NCBI GenBank assembly: GCA_030267565.1
Contig: BRXU01000029.1
Span: 789,001 to 853,000, forward strand
From: Pleodorina starrii
Lineage: Eukaryota > Chlorophyta > Chlorophyceae > Chlamydomonadales > Volvocaceae
Direction of reading: 5' to 3'
DNA length: 64,000 nt
The translations under genes were made by a program, and so were the position numbers. Below, piece by piece: positions 1-12,343 of this stretch. Within the stretch, counting starts at the first letter, position 1. Every line of letters begins with the position of its first letter. The notes below the pieces were generated by a model, which had not been told where the DNA came from, searched no databases, and saw nothing but the letters and a program-made list of their open reading frames with translations.

Positions 1-38
1 ACTCGACTCGGCTTTAAAGTGTCTTGCTTGAGCCGGGG

Positions 39-3000
39 TTAGATCGGCCCACCCGCCAACACCCCCCGCCCCATCCTCAGGTACGGTAATATCCCAGGTA
101 GCTGCGTTGCGTTCCCTCGTCCCGGGCCGTTTTCTTTTGCGTTCTGCCCCATCGGAACCCGCACGATGTATACCGGTATACGGTACCAACTCACTGTCGA
201 AGTGTTCTTTGCGAATGTTTTCGTGCTATTGAAGTAGCAGGTCGCCGCGACAAAGGTGAAGATGCTCTGGAGCTGGGCAGGGTCGGCCAGGTTGAGCACG
301 CTGTGGGGATGCGGGGACGGGTCGGGGGGTCAGGGAGTGATAAGCTCCTTAATATAAAAATGAGTCGGGGGGGGGGACGGGAGGGGGGGGCGGGGGGGGG
401 GGCGCCGCGGGCGGGGTACCGTAATCAGGATGAGGCCGCCGCGGGCGGGAAGGCGCCATCTAGGGCGGGGAGTGGGACGGGCCCCAAGTGGACCGGGTTG
501 TGGGGCGCGTGGTGCCTTCACCCATATCCACATGTGGGGAGTGAGGACACAGGACCCGTCCCGCGCATAGGGGGGGAGCCGACCCGTCCCGACCCAGCGC
601 CGCCGGGACCCCGCGGGCGGGATGCCACCAGCCCGACTCCAGAGTCTTCTAATCCAGCCCCGGACCAACCACCGGCGCTGCGCCGCGCTGCCCCCCGCTG
701 CCCTGGCCATCCGTGCGCTGCCCGCCGCTGCCCTGGCCATCCGTGCGCTGCCCGCCGCTGCCCTGGCCATCCGTGCGCTGCCCGCCGCTGCCCTGGCCCC
801 CCGTGCGCTGCCCGCCTTCCAAATTCACACCGCAACACGGCGAGCGGCAGGCCCGCCCCCACCCGTCACATGCCAGCCCAGCCTGCCTGACTGCTCGGTC
901 CTGCCATATTCGTCCCTTCCTTCCCCTTCAGCCAGTATCCCGGGTTCCCGGCCTTGGGCCCCACCGCCGCCGCTTTCCCACCGGCTCCCCACCGCCCATC
1001 CCACTCCACGCCGTAGGGGCGGGACGGCTGCCACCCCATGCTTCGACATCATCTTCATTACCGTACCCCAACGCCGCTGCCTCACCCGCCGGTAGTAGCG
1101 GCCGCCTGTAGCGCGGTGGCGTAGAGCGTCAGCGTCACGGTGAACGTGTTGGCGTTTTCCGTACTGTCCATGTCGTACGCGTAGAAGCAGGAGGTCGCGA
1201 ACAGCGCCCTGCAGGGTGGGGGTAGGAATACAGACAGGGCAGAGCAGCGCGCGAGGCGGCTGAGGTTTCGAGGGGCCCCCCGGAGCCGTTCGTCTGCTGC
1301 ACTGTTTGCTGTGACGCTAGTGGTGGCCCGGCAACAGCGGGCCTGGCAGGTCGAATCAGGGCGAAGGAGCAACCACGTGCCGCCCGGGCACGCTCCTTCC
1401 GGCTTCTGCTTCCTCATTCCTCAGCCCTTCTTCCCCGCTCTCTTTTTCCTCAGCCCGCCACTATCAGCCCTTACTCCCCGCCCCCTTATTCCGCAGCCCC
1501 CAACCACGGCTTCCGCTCCCCCCCTTGTCCCTCAGCTCCTCAATCCGTCAGCCCTCCAGGCCAGTCCTCACCTTGACGCGTAGATGAGCCCCACCAGCTG
1601 CGCATTCGCCGCCAGCACAGAGCCCATCAGCGGCTGACTCAGGTCGAAGGAGGCCCGAGCCGACATCGCCGTGGCGTTGTTGTGGTTGTTGGCGGCCAGG
1701 GCGATGGTGGAGGTGGTGTTGCCGCCGTCGGTTGTAGTGATGGTGGTGGTGTTCGTGGTGGTTGTGGTGTTCGTGGTGGTTGTGGTGGCAGTTGTGCTGG
1801 TGTTGACAGCAGTGCTCGATGAGGAGGGAGTTGGGGCTGGCGTCGAGGAGTTGGCGGAGGCGGGGGAGTAGGCGGAGGCGAAGGAGGAGTTGAGGCTGGA
1901 TGGCGGCACTATGAAGAGGTCGCTGTAGGCGGTGAGGTTGAGGCCCATGGCAACGAAGGCGGCGGTCTGCTGCGCGGCGCTGATGGTGGTCAGCTGTCGA
2001 GAGGCCTGCAGCGTGTAGATTCCCTGTGAAGCAGCGAGGGCAGGGGAGTGGAGGCAGGGGCGGGGGAGTGGAGCGAGGGCAGGGGAGTGGAGCGAGGGCA
2101 GGGGCAGGGGAGGCAGCGAGGGCAGGGGAGGCAGCGAGGGCAGGGGAGGCAGCGAGGGCAGGGGAGGCAGCGAGGGCAGGGGAGGCAGCGAGGGCAGGGG
2201 AGGCAGCGAGGGCAGGGGAGTGACGCTGTGAAGAGTGCAATGCGGAACTGAGAGGGAAGGTGGGAGGGACGGAGGGAGGAGGGTAGAGGATGACAGTGCA
2301 AACTGGCAAGCTGACAGGCGTAGTGGTGCAGCAGAGTGGGTAGGAGAGAGAGAAAAACCCAAACTCCGCAACCCGAATTCCCGACCAGGCACCGCCTTTT
2401 CCGCGCAATGCCTACGTGCTCTTACCCGCACCAGGCACTGCCGCCGGGTTCGGCGACACCCGCCGACGACCCACCCAGCCCACCCCAAGCCGTTCCGTTC
2501 CCGAACCCGGCACGCGGCCTTGCAACCCAACCCACATCCCGCGTCCCCTCCCCTCCCTGACCCACACTCCTCCCGACCTCCGAGCCGGCGCCCCGGCGCG
2601 CGCCCTGCCCTTTCCTTCCCTCTGCCATACCGTCTGACGTACAACGCTTCGCCGTACCTGCGCCAGCATCGCGACGGGCGACACGCTGACGGCCGCCATG
2701 GCCGGTCCCAGATTCGACACTGACATGGTCAGCTGCAGGCCCGTCAGCACGTCCTGGCAGTAGCGGTAGGGCGTCACCGTGACGGCACCCGTGCCCTTGG
2801 CGCCCAGAGCCAGACCGCCCGTGGAGGAGCCGGTCGTGAAGGCCTCGTAGGCGGGGTCCCACAAGCCGTTGGCCTGGCCCATGCAGCCCGACAGCGGGCC
2901 CACCACGTGTGCAGCGCCGGAGGCGGCCACCGCCGGCGGCGGCGGCGACAGGCCCAGCGCCAGATGGATGGCGGTCAGGTTGACGGCGGCCTTGCTGAGG

Positions 3001-4615
3001 CGCTCCGGCAGCGCGTCCAGGACGTAGGTGGCCAGCGCCTGGGGGTTGGAACCCACCAGTGTAGGCATCTGCGCCGCCGCGTCGGCCTTTCGTGAGCGGG
3101 GGGGGTGGGAAGGTAGGGGGTTGGGGGCGGTGGCAGGCAGGGAGGGCAGGGCATTGGTCTTTTGTAAGCGGGGGAAAGGGTGAAGGGGATGGAACAGCGG
3201 AGGGTCCTGCTAGGCCTCGGCGCGTGGAGCAGCGTTCAGTGCACTCCAATGCCCAGCCGGTTAGCCGGTTCCGCTCCGCTCAGCAAAACCTGTCCTCCCC
3301 TATGATCATAGGACGGCCTTCCGTCGCAACCGCAACCTAGAGCCGCCGCTCGCTTCTAGGTCTCACTGCGCCGCGTTGCCTCTCACCTGCACCGCCGCGA
3401 GGCGGGTCAACGAGATGAGTGCATTCAGCGGGTTGAGGCCCGCGCTGAGGCCCCCCACCTCCAGCAGCGCGACGTCCTTGACCACCTCCGCATACGACGC
3501 CATGCCCGCCACCACCGCCGCCGTCGCGTTGACGGCGTACGGCAGCACCGTCACGTTCGCCCGCCGCGCCGCCGCGGCGAGGATCGACGCCACCACGCCT
3601 GCTGAGTAAAGCCCCCCCGCGGCTGCCGCCGACGGCGGCGGGGAGGGTGGCGGCGGCGATGGCGGCGGAAGCGCGTCCGCGCCGACGGAGGTGTCCTTGT
3701 CGACGACGGTGGCGTTCGCCGCCCCCGCCGCGGCGGCGGCCGCCTCCTCCAGCAGCGCCTGCCGCGTCGCCTCCAGTTGCAACAGCTTCCGCGCGCCCTC
3801 CGCCGCGACCGCGCGCGCTAGGGCGGTCAAGTTGACGGCCGCGGGCGCGGTGCCGTTTGCGGCGGCGGTAGCATTGGTAACGGCGTTTGTGACGGCGGAG
3901 GCGTTGAGCAGCGCTGCGCCAAGCGCCGTCAGCGCGCCCATCTGCACGTCGGCGGAAAGCAAGGCCACCCCCAGCGCGCGGCTGGTGGCGTTGGCGCTCT
4001 GCACCAGGCTCAAGGGCTGAAGCTGCAGCGGCTCCAGCTGCGGGAACCGCTCCAGGCTGATGTTGAAGGTGCCGTACAGATCCGCCATGGCCTGCCGTAC
4101 GGCCGTGATGTTACTGAGGCCACTGCTGCTGGTGCTGTTGGTGGCAGTGGTGTTGGCGGCGGCCGCAGCGAGCTCCAAATATGACAGCCCCGTAAAGGAG
4201 CCATACCCGATGCTGCCCATTGTGGCGGTGGCCGGCAGGGCGGCGTCCAGCAGGAATGGGAGCGTTAAGTCCGTAAAGACGTCGAGGCATGACGCGCCGG
4301 GGCTGATCGTGACCTGGTGGAGCGGCCGGGAGAAGCAGTGGGTCATACTGTGGACTGACCAGAAATGGTCCAGGTGGAGGGTTAAGGACCTGGACATCAA
4401 GGGACCCATTAAGGACCCAGCCAAAGGACCCGATGGACAGACCGTCCATGTGTTACGCGTCGGATACCCGGCGTCCGACGGCGTGAGGTGATGCGGCCCT
4501 GAAGGCTTACCCGGACGACGTCATCCGGGCGCCGCCCGGCAGAGACATTGAAGTTGCCACTGCCGTCTGTGGTGCCATTTGAAGTTGCCACCGTATTGTT
4601 GAATGATGCCACTGC
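39..4615 (-). CDS. Ala/Asn/Thr-rich N-glycosylatable protein, multi-exon, function unknown
   Basis: I join six minus-strand exons: 4615-4511, 4313-3387, 3086-2658, 2023-1572, 1208-1086 and 300-39. Each junction has GT..AG ends, and the phases agree (0,0,0,2,2). The model gives about 765 residues and ends in TAA at 41-39. The product is rich in Ala, Asn, Ser and Thr with dozens of N-X-S/T sequons. It has one short Ser-Pro linker ([13 protein letters not shown]) in the 4313-3387 exon, a Thr/Asn stretch in the 2023-1572 exon, and scattered Cys. This composition suits a secreted or cell-surface protein of a volvocine alga, but I recognise no domain. The N-terminus is not settled: the first joined exon has no ATG and follows a good acceptor, so coding continues upstream (see 4734-4851). 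Splicing is well supported; function is unknown. Confidence 0.6.
687..816. repeat. 30-bp minisatellite inside an intron
   Basis: At least four near-perfect copies of a 30-bp unit (core GCTGCCCTGGCCATCCGTGC) run head to tail. The last copy has CCCC in place of CCAT. The array lies in the 301-1085 intron. Long reading frames across it on both strands are artefacts of its 3n period. Confidence 0.9.
2100..2222. repeat. 18-bp minisatellite inside an intron
   Basis: Six tandem copies of an 18-bp GA-rich unit (GCAGCGAGGGCAGGGGAG) are preceded by looser copies. The array is in the intron between exons 2658 and 2023 of the leftmost gene. The period is a multiple of three, so all frames stay open. Confidence 0.9.
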
Positions 4616-4733
4616 CTGCGGGGGTTGACCAGGCGTTTACCGAGGTTCCAATCTATGAAACTGGACGGGCGTAGTTCTTAACAAGTCAAGGTTCCCAAAG
4701 GGCCGGGGTCACGAACCAAGTGTGACCGCTTAC

Positions 4734-4851
4734 CTGACAGCCCCGCAGCGGTCCCGATAGACGTGCCACACCAGACAAGGCATCCAAACCTATGTACACA
4801 CCGACAACGCTTAAGATTTTGCTCAGGTTAATCGACGGGGCTCGAGATTTG
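4734..4851 (-). other. Candidate upstream exon of the preceding gene
   Basis: On the minus strand a strong donor (TGTCAG then GTAAGC) lies at 4734/4733. It is in phase 0 with the acceptor at 4616. The frame upstream is open for about 45 codons (…LSGVARLSGPLRGCQ) back to a stop near 4872, with an acceptor-like CAG at about 4852. No ATG is present, so this would be an internal exon and the true start would lie further right. Confidence 0.35.
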
Positions 4852-4872
4852 CTGCCAGAGACCTTTTATCAG

Positions 4873-6540
4873 ACAGACGACCAACAGCCAAAGGAAGACA
4901 AGCTCAGAGGCTCGTTGTTTGCTCTCGCCACCGAAGATCATTTGCTGTTATAGTAAAATGAAATGTAGATGCGCCTAACGTCTTCGGGTGAAGTGCATTC
5001 AAACTTCATTTTGGGATGCATTCTAGCATATCAGAGTTACCATTCCGTTCAGAGGTCCAGTATAATTATTGGGTTGGGAATGGGAGCAGGGAAATGGATA
5101 AATGCTTTAATAACACGCGGAGGTCACATGGCTAGCTGGTCCAGAAAGATACTCAAATGCGAAGGGATAAGACATAAAGCGTGCGTGAAACATACATTGA
5201 AACGATGATTCAGCGCCTCGCCGTTGTTGGTTGCCGTTCCCGTACGGTCCCGTGCTCACAACGGAATACGGCTGGAAACAGGCTCTCGGTGAATAGTCTC
5301 ACTCATAACGATTCCTGCACTTCCCAGGGTCCCGGAGTCCCAGGTACCAGCGCCCCAATACATCATCTTATGTTAAGCTCGAAAGCCTATGCCATCCTCC
5401 AGTCCCTTGCTCACGGCGTGTCAGTCCGTATCCGGACGCTCTGGCCTTGGCACGCCCGTGTGCACGCCTAAACAAGACACATCCGGTCGATTATGCCACG
5501 CTGAACGCTTGAAAGCCATCATCTGTTCCCCACACTTTCATGTTAGCTCCGGCTCTGGAATGAAACGTGTAAGGATTACCGGTACATACCGCACTCACTG
5601 CTGCGACCGAAGCCCAAGCTACGTAGCCAAAGGCATTTCACCCATCAGGACAGACTGGGCGCCACGCACGCAAATACGCGCAAACTCCTCATGTATCGCC
5701 ACCCCTGGCCACCCGAGCGAGCCGTCCGGTCACTCCTTGCGTGCACCAGCCCATACGTGCTGTTCCGCCGCGGCAAAGGGCCAAGGAGGTGGAGGCCCAT
5801 GCGGCAGCATGGGGCACCCTAATGTGCCTTATGACCTTGCGCCCACGCAGCGTACACCATCTGATCTCCAAGGGGTAGTCAGTTAGACAAAAGTCCAGTC
5901 AGCTAGTCAGGTAGACAGTGGATGTAGCGGGAGGGCACCCGGCTCCGCTTAACGGTGAGCCGGGCCCGGTCCTGCCCGGTCTACGAGAACAGACCTCCGC
6001 TGGACCTTGATTGCAGAACATCTCAAGCCTGCCCGCATTGCATTAGGTTATTCTTGGCATAAGATTCGCTAGACTTCCCTTTCCCTGGTGGACTTGTACG
6101 TACGGTTAGCTCGTTAGGGCTCGCTCTGTCCATTCGACTCCGCGCCACCGCGCGTCTAGCTGATGGCGAGCGCGAGCGCGAGCGCGAGCATACGCAAGAT
6201 CCATGAATGTAAATGCAGCAGTTATTATTGAGAGGCTTTTATACATTATTGTCCTGGCTTGCACATCGCTTTTGCACGGTCTGACTGTCTCTGATACGTA
6301 GTGATTATCGGTGGTTAGTTGGTGTGAACCTACGGGTCACAGCGCAGCCAGAATCCCTGAATCTGAGCCAAAAATAACTCACATTCGCATATTTCGCATT
6401 CATAAGGCATTGATGTCAATGAGTTGTATATCCCTGAAGCAGAAAGATCAGTACGTCGCTCCTTCGAGTGTTGTAGTACCGAACACCCCCATACATAGGT
6501 GCCACGGGATTAGTCGACTGGACACTTCAGTTTGCGCAGG
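4873..6540. other. Intergenic stretch without a supported gene
   Basis: Only short frames without splice support were found. A (GAGCGC)n microsatellite lies at about 6166-6190. The last few hundred bases presumably hold the promoter and 5' UTR of the gene starting at 6552. Confidence 0.5.
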
Positions 6541-6551
6541 CCACAACCAAA

Positions 6552-6947
6552 ATGGCTTACTGGGGCTACAAGACGTCAGCCAACTTCGCCATGTGGCTGG
6601 TTGTGACTGTCCTGCTTGTGACCGGGGCAGTGTGGCTAATTATCGGCGGACTGGACACTGGCGGATGCAACTATTGCTATGACGAGTTCAACAAAGATTT
6701 GACTCCAAAGAAACCGGAAAAGACGAACAAGGGCTGCCAGGTGCTTCTGTACTCGTTCATGCTCTACACTCCGGAGAAAGCCGCTGAGCCCGATGGTCGG
6801 GGCAACATGTGGGGCTTCTGCATGTTCGGCGGGGGAGCGGTTGCTGAACTTGCTGCTGGAGCGGCGATGTTCGTCCTCGGGTTGCTACTCTTGACATACT
6901 TCTGCTGCGCGCCGCGTCCCTCGCATGTGACGCCCATTAAGGCCTAA
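6552..6947 (+). CDS. Small two-transmembrane Cys-containing protein, copy 1
   Basis: This is a single-exon 131-residue protein with an unambiguous ATG (MAYWGYKT…). Residues about 10-33 form one hydrophobic helix and about 95-120 a second. Between them lies a hydrophilic loop with a Cys-x2-Cys pair (GCNYCY), two more cysteines and a conserved NMWGFCM motif. Two further copies in this window share the same architecture, and the conserved protein sequence against diverged flanks supports real coding. Directly after the TAA is a consensus donor (ACG then GTAAGC), so an intron probably starts in the 3' UTR. I do not recognise the family; a small membrane protein is all that can be said. Confidence 0.75.
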   Translation: MAYWGYKTSANFAMWLVVTVLLVTGAVWLIIGGLDTGGCNYCYDEFNKDLTPKKPEKTNKGCQVLLYSFMLYTPEKAAEPDGRGNMWGFCMFGGGAVAELAAGAAMFVLGLLLLTYFCCAPRPSHVTPIKA

Positions 6948-9900
6948 ACGGTAAGCAAATAATCCTTCATACATCAGCTCGTCCTGCATACCATAGCATG
7001 TTGGCCACCTTCTGCTTTTTCGCGCGGCCCGGCCGCCTGGCACGCTTCCTGCACGCTTCCACTACTTCTTGGGTTGATTGGCGCTATATTGTCCGGTGCA
7101 CAGTCATGTCCTTCACAACTTCTTTGTCGAAGGCTTTTGACTCTTGACAATATTGAAAAGGCCGTTCGTTAAGCGCGATTATCACCCCCACCATTTCTTT
7201 TGCCACTGCAGCACTGCGGATGCAAAGGACGCGGACTACTTAGGCGCTATCAGGGCGCATCAACGTCAGGGGCGCGCGCGTACGCGGGAGGCCGGTCGCG
7301 CCGTGTGTCCGGTGGGCTGGTCGCAGTAGCTCTATTCACCCATAGAGCTGCTGCGCGTATCGCAGCAGGCTTGAGGAATGATGCCTTGGGCGAAGGCCTT
7401 GACTAAGTGGCATGCGTATAGTACAACACTCATGCGGCACGAAGGCGACAACGACACCAGCCGGGGGTGGACGAAGCAAACGAGGGCTGCGAATGGCTGT
7501 ATAGATGCAGGTCCGGGCCCCTATGGAAGCGACACCCCCCCCCCTTCAGGATGGGATGGTGGGGCTTGGGCGAGCAGCACCGTCGACCCGTGCCTTTCTG
7601 TGGGTTTGCGCGCCACGTCGCCACAGCTAGCAGTGACGACACGGGTGAAGACTTCCGATTGGGTTGTGAACTTCGGTATGCTCGGGGGCAGACGGATGGG
7701 GTATTTTGCGAGATTTGCCACAAGGGCGTGTTCGAAGCTTATGGCTGTGGTCTGGATGTCATTTGATGTGCTGAATTGGTACGGACTAGGCTTATGGTAG
7801 GAATTGCTGCATGTTTGGTGTTGGCTTTGGACACGTCCCGGAATGCATTGCATAAACCTAAATTGCTGACATGCACAGTGCGCATATCTGCCCGCGTCCG
7901 TCCATCTTGAATGGACATGTTTGTTCCGGCGGGGCGAACACGTGTAGGAAAGAACGCTGAGTGAACTACTTGCACCGTGGTCGGCCGTGATGGGGATGGC
8001 TTGCGCGCCTCGGTGTCACAGCGTCGCGTTGTTGTGAGGGCGGCTAGACGACTGAGCGAGATGCTGCAGCACCTCTCTCTCAGTATCGCTCGTTCCGATT
8101 TGATCCCCGGCGGCGTCTTCGTTTTGGCTCGTGATTGGGGTTGGAGTGAAAGTGAGAAGTCGTGCCCCTCGCCGCGGGTCCAGTTTTCCGGTCGGTTTGA
8201 CTCGACTACGTACTAGACCTCCCGGGCATGGAGTGGTGCCCTTAAGAGCACAGTGATCACGATGTGGCTAGGAAGGGAGGCTTGGTAGCTTAGCTCGTCT
8301 TTATGCATGTCTCAGCGCGCGCGTGACCTGCCAACGCCGATTGATGCTCTCGTTACTGCGTCCTTCGTTGCCAATCTGACAGAGGCCCCGCCTTTCCATC
8401 GCATCCCCTCCCCCATACATATCGAGGCGCGCTGCAGAGATTTATCAACACTGCCGAAACTGGTTGTCATTTTCGACCGGCCAATTCCTGGCACCGGTTG
8501 CCTTGGCACTGCCCAAACTCTCAAAAAAGTATCTTGCTTGTCAGTTTGGTTCGTACGATCAGGCGGCACTGGCTCGTCGGTAGGACTGCGTGCGCCTGTT
8601 TGGTTGTATGGTTTGCTGGGCTGGATCGCCGCCAGCCACATGGGTTAGCTCTCCGCAGTGTCTGCGTGCCGTACATCGCAGTCATACGGCACGTCTGTGC
8701 CCAAGTTGAACGTTCGCGCGCTCACGCGCCTCATTTGGTTGGCGCCCGGCGCAGGGCGATCATCGCCCCTTTCTCTTATTTCCCCCTCCGGTACCTAACA
8801 ACAGCTTCGTTCTGAAGGCTGTTACGTGTGGGGGTTGAGGCCTCGATGCGATTGTGCTGCAGATGACCCGCTGCGTGGCATTGCAGCCTGGTTTACGCTT
8901 TACGATGGGTAATAAGGTATCTGGCCCATGCCATCGCTTGTTGTTAACGCCCTCCCCGCTTCGTGCGGGACAGGGTCCCGTTCGCTCGGGGAGTCGTGTC
9001 CTGTCTCGCGATCGGGTCGCTTAGGTCGGTTCCGTTGGGGCCCCCGAGGACCCGTGAGGTGCACGTGACCCGCCAAAACTGCAACCCTGACTTCCAACAG
9101 TTTCCAGCCAGGCCCCAGGCGGCAACACAGCTTTTGGCGCATGGTGAACTGGATGGAGAGGTGTAGTCTGTAGTGTAAGCAGACGAGCAGCCACTTCCAG
9201 CGCGGGAAGGTGCTGGGTGACTGTCGGAACACCAACGATGCACCACGACGCCGCGCCGGCAACTGGCAGGCGCACTTCATTGCACCCCGCGTCTTGAAAA
9301 TGAAGAAGTGGCGTAATGGCACGTGCGTCGCGCGGCAACGTGCGAACGTTTCCTGTCCCTGCGGCTGCACGGGCAAGGCAGGCGGCGGATACATGCCCAG
9401 TCCTTGATCTCTCTCTCTCTCTCTCTCAAAAGGCGCCCAAGAGACCGTCCCTCGCGCGGCATCACCGTCTGGACCTACCTCGAGCAGTTTTGCATGGTGG
9501 GGAGAAGCTCCAGTCGTGACAGCGCGTGTGACAGCACAGCGCGTGCCACGACCGGCCGCCTTCCATGGCTTCGTCGATGTCTGCCCACCGGCGGGCCCAC
9601 CCGGGTCCACAAGTAGTTGGTGTAACACCGTCTCCGTCCCTTTGATGCGGTATCTTCTTTTTTACCACCAGAAGGTGGAAGGGAAAGCTGCGGTCTAGTT
9701 CTTACGGGCAGCATGGCGCCTGGATGCCGGTGCTTGGCGTGAATCGAAGTTCGCACGCAGGTATGGAGGAAATGGTGTGTGACGCGGAGGGGGTTGCGCC
9801 CGCCCTGGCGTCCTGCACCGCATCCCTGCTCGCCTGCTGCTTGGCTCGGCGGTGCAACACGTGGGCACCGACCGTTAGGACAGGAGTGCATCGCAACTGA

Positions 9901-11414
9901 CTCGAGTGCCGGGGGATGATCCGGGCGACTAAGATACGAACACTGGCCGATGCTGTCGAGGGCGCATTTGCCCAGGGCCAGGGGAAGGGGCCGGGGTCAT
10001 TGCGTGTGAGATATAAAAGGGTACGATCGGAGAGGGTGGCCTGGGTCGGCCGGTGGGGGCGTTCGGACAGAAGCGATCAGCGTGTCACCTTTCGACTCGT
10101 GGTGTAGGGTACGGAGAAGGAACGGACTAGAATCAAGCGAAATGCGCGAAGTCTGGCGAAACGCACGCACTGCGAGCCGCTGATGCACAGTGCTGCTGCA
10201 AAGGCTGCGAAGTTGGCTTGGCTCTACACCCGCCTTGCAACCTTTGTTGCCCGCTGCCTCAGCCCCGGGGCGGGCCTCCCCAGTCCCCACACTGGCGCGT
10301 GGTGGCGGCCCGCGGTGTGGGGATCGGCTCGTGGTACATGGCGCCGCCCCTGCTGACGTGGGGCGTCGGCCCTTGCCGGTCCCGGGACCTCACGTGTCTG
10401 GGCCCGGCGCATCATTCTGCCCCTGCGCATGGTGGACTGCGGTGTCCTCCTGTACCCTGCTCTGCCGTGGGTGGCGATGTCACCGGCGTTTTTTAGTCGC
10501 CCCTGTGCCTCCCTGCATCCCCATCGGTCCCCACTGCGCCTCCCTGCATCCGCATCCGTCGGCCGCATTCACCGCCGACCTGCTCCCCTCGCTTTTCCTG
10601 GAAGCGGCGCCCTCCCCTCGGGCGGCCTAGCCATCCTCCCCATCTACTTTTGGTGGCATGGGCTAGCCGTAGGTCCTGCGCAGCTAGCTGGAGTATCATG
10701 ATTGGAGAACTGAACAGTTGTGCCTCCAGCAGGCCGGTCAATCCCCTCGACGTGCTGAAGACCGCGAGCACAGCTATTGGGCAGGTGATCGGCAGGGGAA
10801 GGAGGATCATTTGGGCAACTGGCCACATGGACTTCGAAACCTTGAAAGGCAGATCTGGAGGCGGCCGTTGCCGTTCAGCTGTCGAGAGCATGTTCGCTGT
10901 TCGGTGTAACTGCCAGACAGAGCGCGAATGATGCTTATGACCACTCAATTAATCCTTGATTTCGGTCTCATGTATGACGCTCATTTTGCAGAAGGTGCAG
11001 GTAGTGCAGGTCCTGCCCCTTCCTGCCCTTATTACGAACGCCGCCAGTTGAAAAGCGCGCGTGGCGATGCAATTGCGGAATTAGTTCCTGATAATTATCG
11101 GGCAATCTGGGTTGAACGTGGCCCCCTTGACGGAAGTCCGTTTTGGGTAAACATATCACTTTCTCTGTCATCACTAGAGCTAAAGCAGAGCTGGCAGCAA
11201 GCATTCATTGACATTGTCTGTAGAGTCATATCGCATTTTGTTTGCATGAGGAAGCATCGTTTACCCGTTGCAGTTTTTGACCGCCTGGCCAGCTCAACTT
11301 CTTGTTCGTGCATGCCGTACGCGGACGAAAAATGTAGGCGTACGAAGACACCATATCTTCACAAAAACATATCCAGACATAAAACTCCAAGCATAACTTA
11401 ATCTTGGAGCATTT
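6948..11414. other. Intergenic stretch, no supported gene
   Basis: This contains the presumed 3' UTR and intron of copy 1, a (CT)n tract at 9407-9428, and the upstream region of copy 2. A TGCGGTATCTTCTTT motif at 9646 recurs elsewhere in the window. None of the open frames here has splice, motif or paralogue support. Confidence 0.5.
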
Positions 11415-11436
11415 TCGTGTTAGTTTAGTGGGCAAG

Positions 11437-11835
11437 ATGGCATACTGGGGGTACAAGACTCGGGCCAACTTTATTGTCTGGCTTATCGCTACTGTGCTGC
11501 TTGTAACCGGCGCCATATGGCTCATCATTGGAGGCATTGACACGTCTGGCTGCAACTACTGCTACAGCGAGTTCAACAAAGATGGTTCTCCGAAGGACGC
11601 GGAAACCGCGAAAGGCTGCGCAGTCTTGGCCTACTCCTTCAAGCTTTACACACCGGAGAAGGCCCTTGAGCCTGATGCGAGGGGGAACATGTGGGGCTTC
11701 TGCATGTATGGCGGAGGCGCGGTTGGTGAACTGGCCGCGGGAGCAACCATGTTCGTTCTTGGCCTAATCCTTATGTCTTACTTCTGCTTCGCAAAAAAGC
11801 CTGAGCCAGCGACTCCTGTTGCCCAGGCACTGTAA
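11437..11835 (+). CDS. Small two-transmembrane Cys-containing protein, copy 2
   Basis: This is an intact single-exon 132-residue protein, paralogous to 6552-6947 over its whole length. It has the same MAYWGYKT start, first helix (residues about 12-34), GCNYCY loop, NMWGFCM motif and second helix (about 97-120), with a short Pro-rich tail. A consensus donor (GTGAGTAC) follows the stop by a few bases, as in the other copies. The leader just upstream of the ATG (GTTAGTTTAGTGGGCAAG) is shared with copy 3 but not copy 1. Function unknown; a membrane protein. Confidence 0.78.
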   Translation: MAYWGYKTRANFIVWLIATVLLVTGAIWLIIGGIDTSGCNYCYSEFNKDGSPKDAETAKGCAVLAYSFKLYTPEKALEPDARGNMWGFCMYGGGAVGELAAGATMFVLGLILMSYFCFAKKPEPATPVAQAL

Positions 11836-12343
11836 GGGTGAGTACATACAATTGAGTCAAAGTTAGGGCGCGCGTTCGCTCGTCGTTCCACTTTGCCTTC
11901 CCTCGCCGGCCAAACAGTTCAACACAAGCGAACACATTGCTCATAATGAACGCTACTGTTTCTGCGTTTTACTTTGGCACCGGCACCGTTTCCCAACGCT
12001 CACTCGGTTCAAGCATCTAGCTCCCCTGCCGGTATCCCGCACAGTCGAAAAGGACCTGTCAGTTCTTACGTCTCTCGTGCTTCCACACCCACCCGTGCCC
12101 CAGTTCCAGACCGCGCAGGCGCTGATACCTGACCAATGACAGCGGCAGGCCCAGGCAAACGTGTCTGCCGTCTGCCCGCCTCCTGAGGCGTACGTGGATG
12201 CACGACGCGCGCGAGGCGCGCGGCCGTCTTTACCTTCATCTTTGAGGCTGGAAAGCAGAGCTGTTGTTCCCAACATAAATATCACGCGTGGCAGGCGAGG
12301 GCATCTCCGTGCCGCACATACAGCGAACCCCAACCATCCGCTT

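Noticed and set aside
676..820. CRISPR-like array at the intron minisatellite
   Set aside because: The 30-bp units are contiguous with no unique spacers, in a eukaryotic intron.
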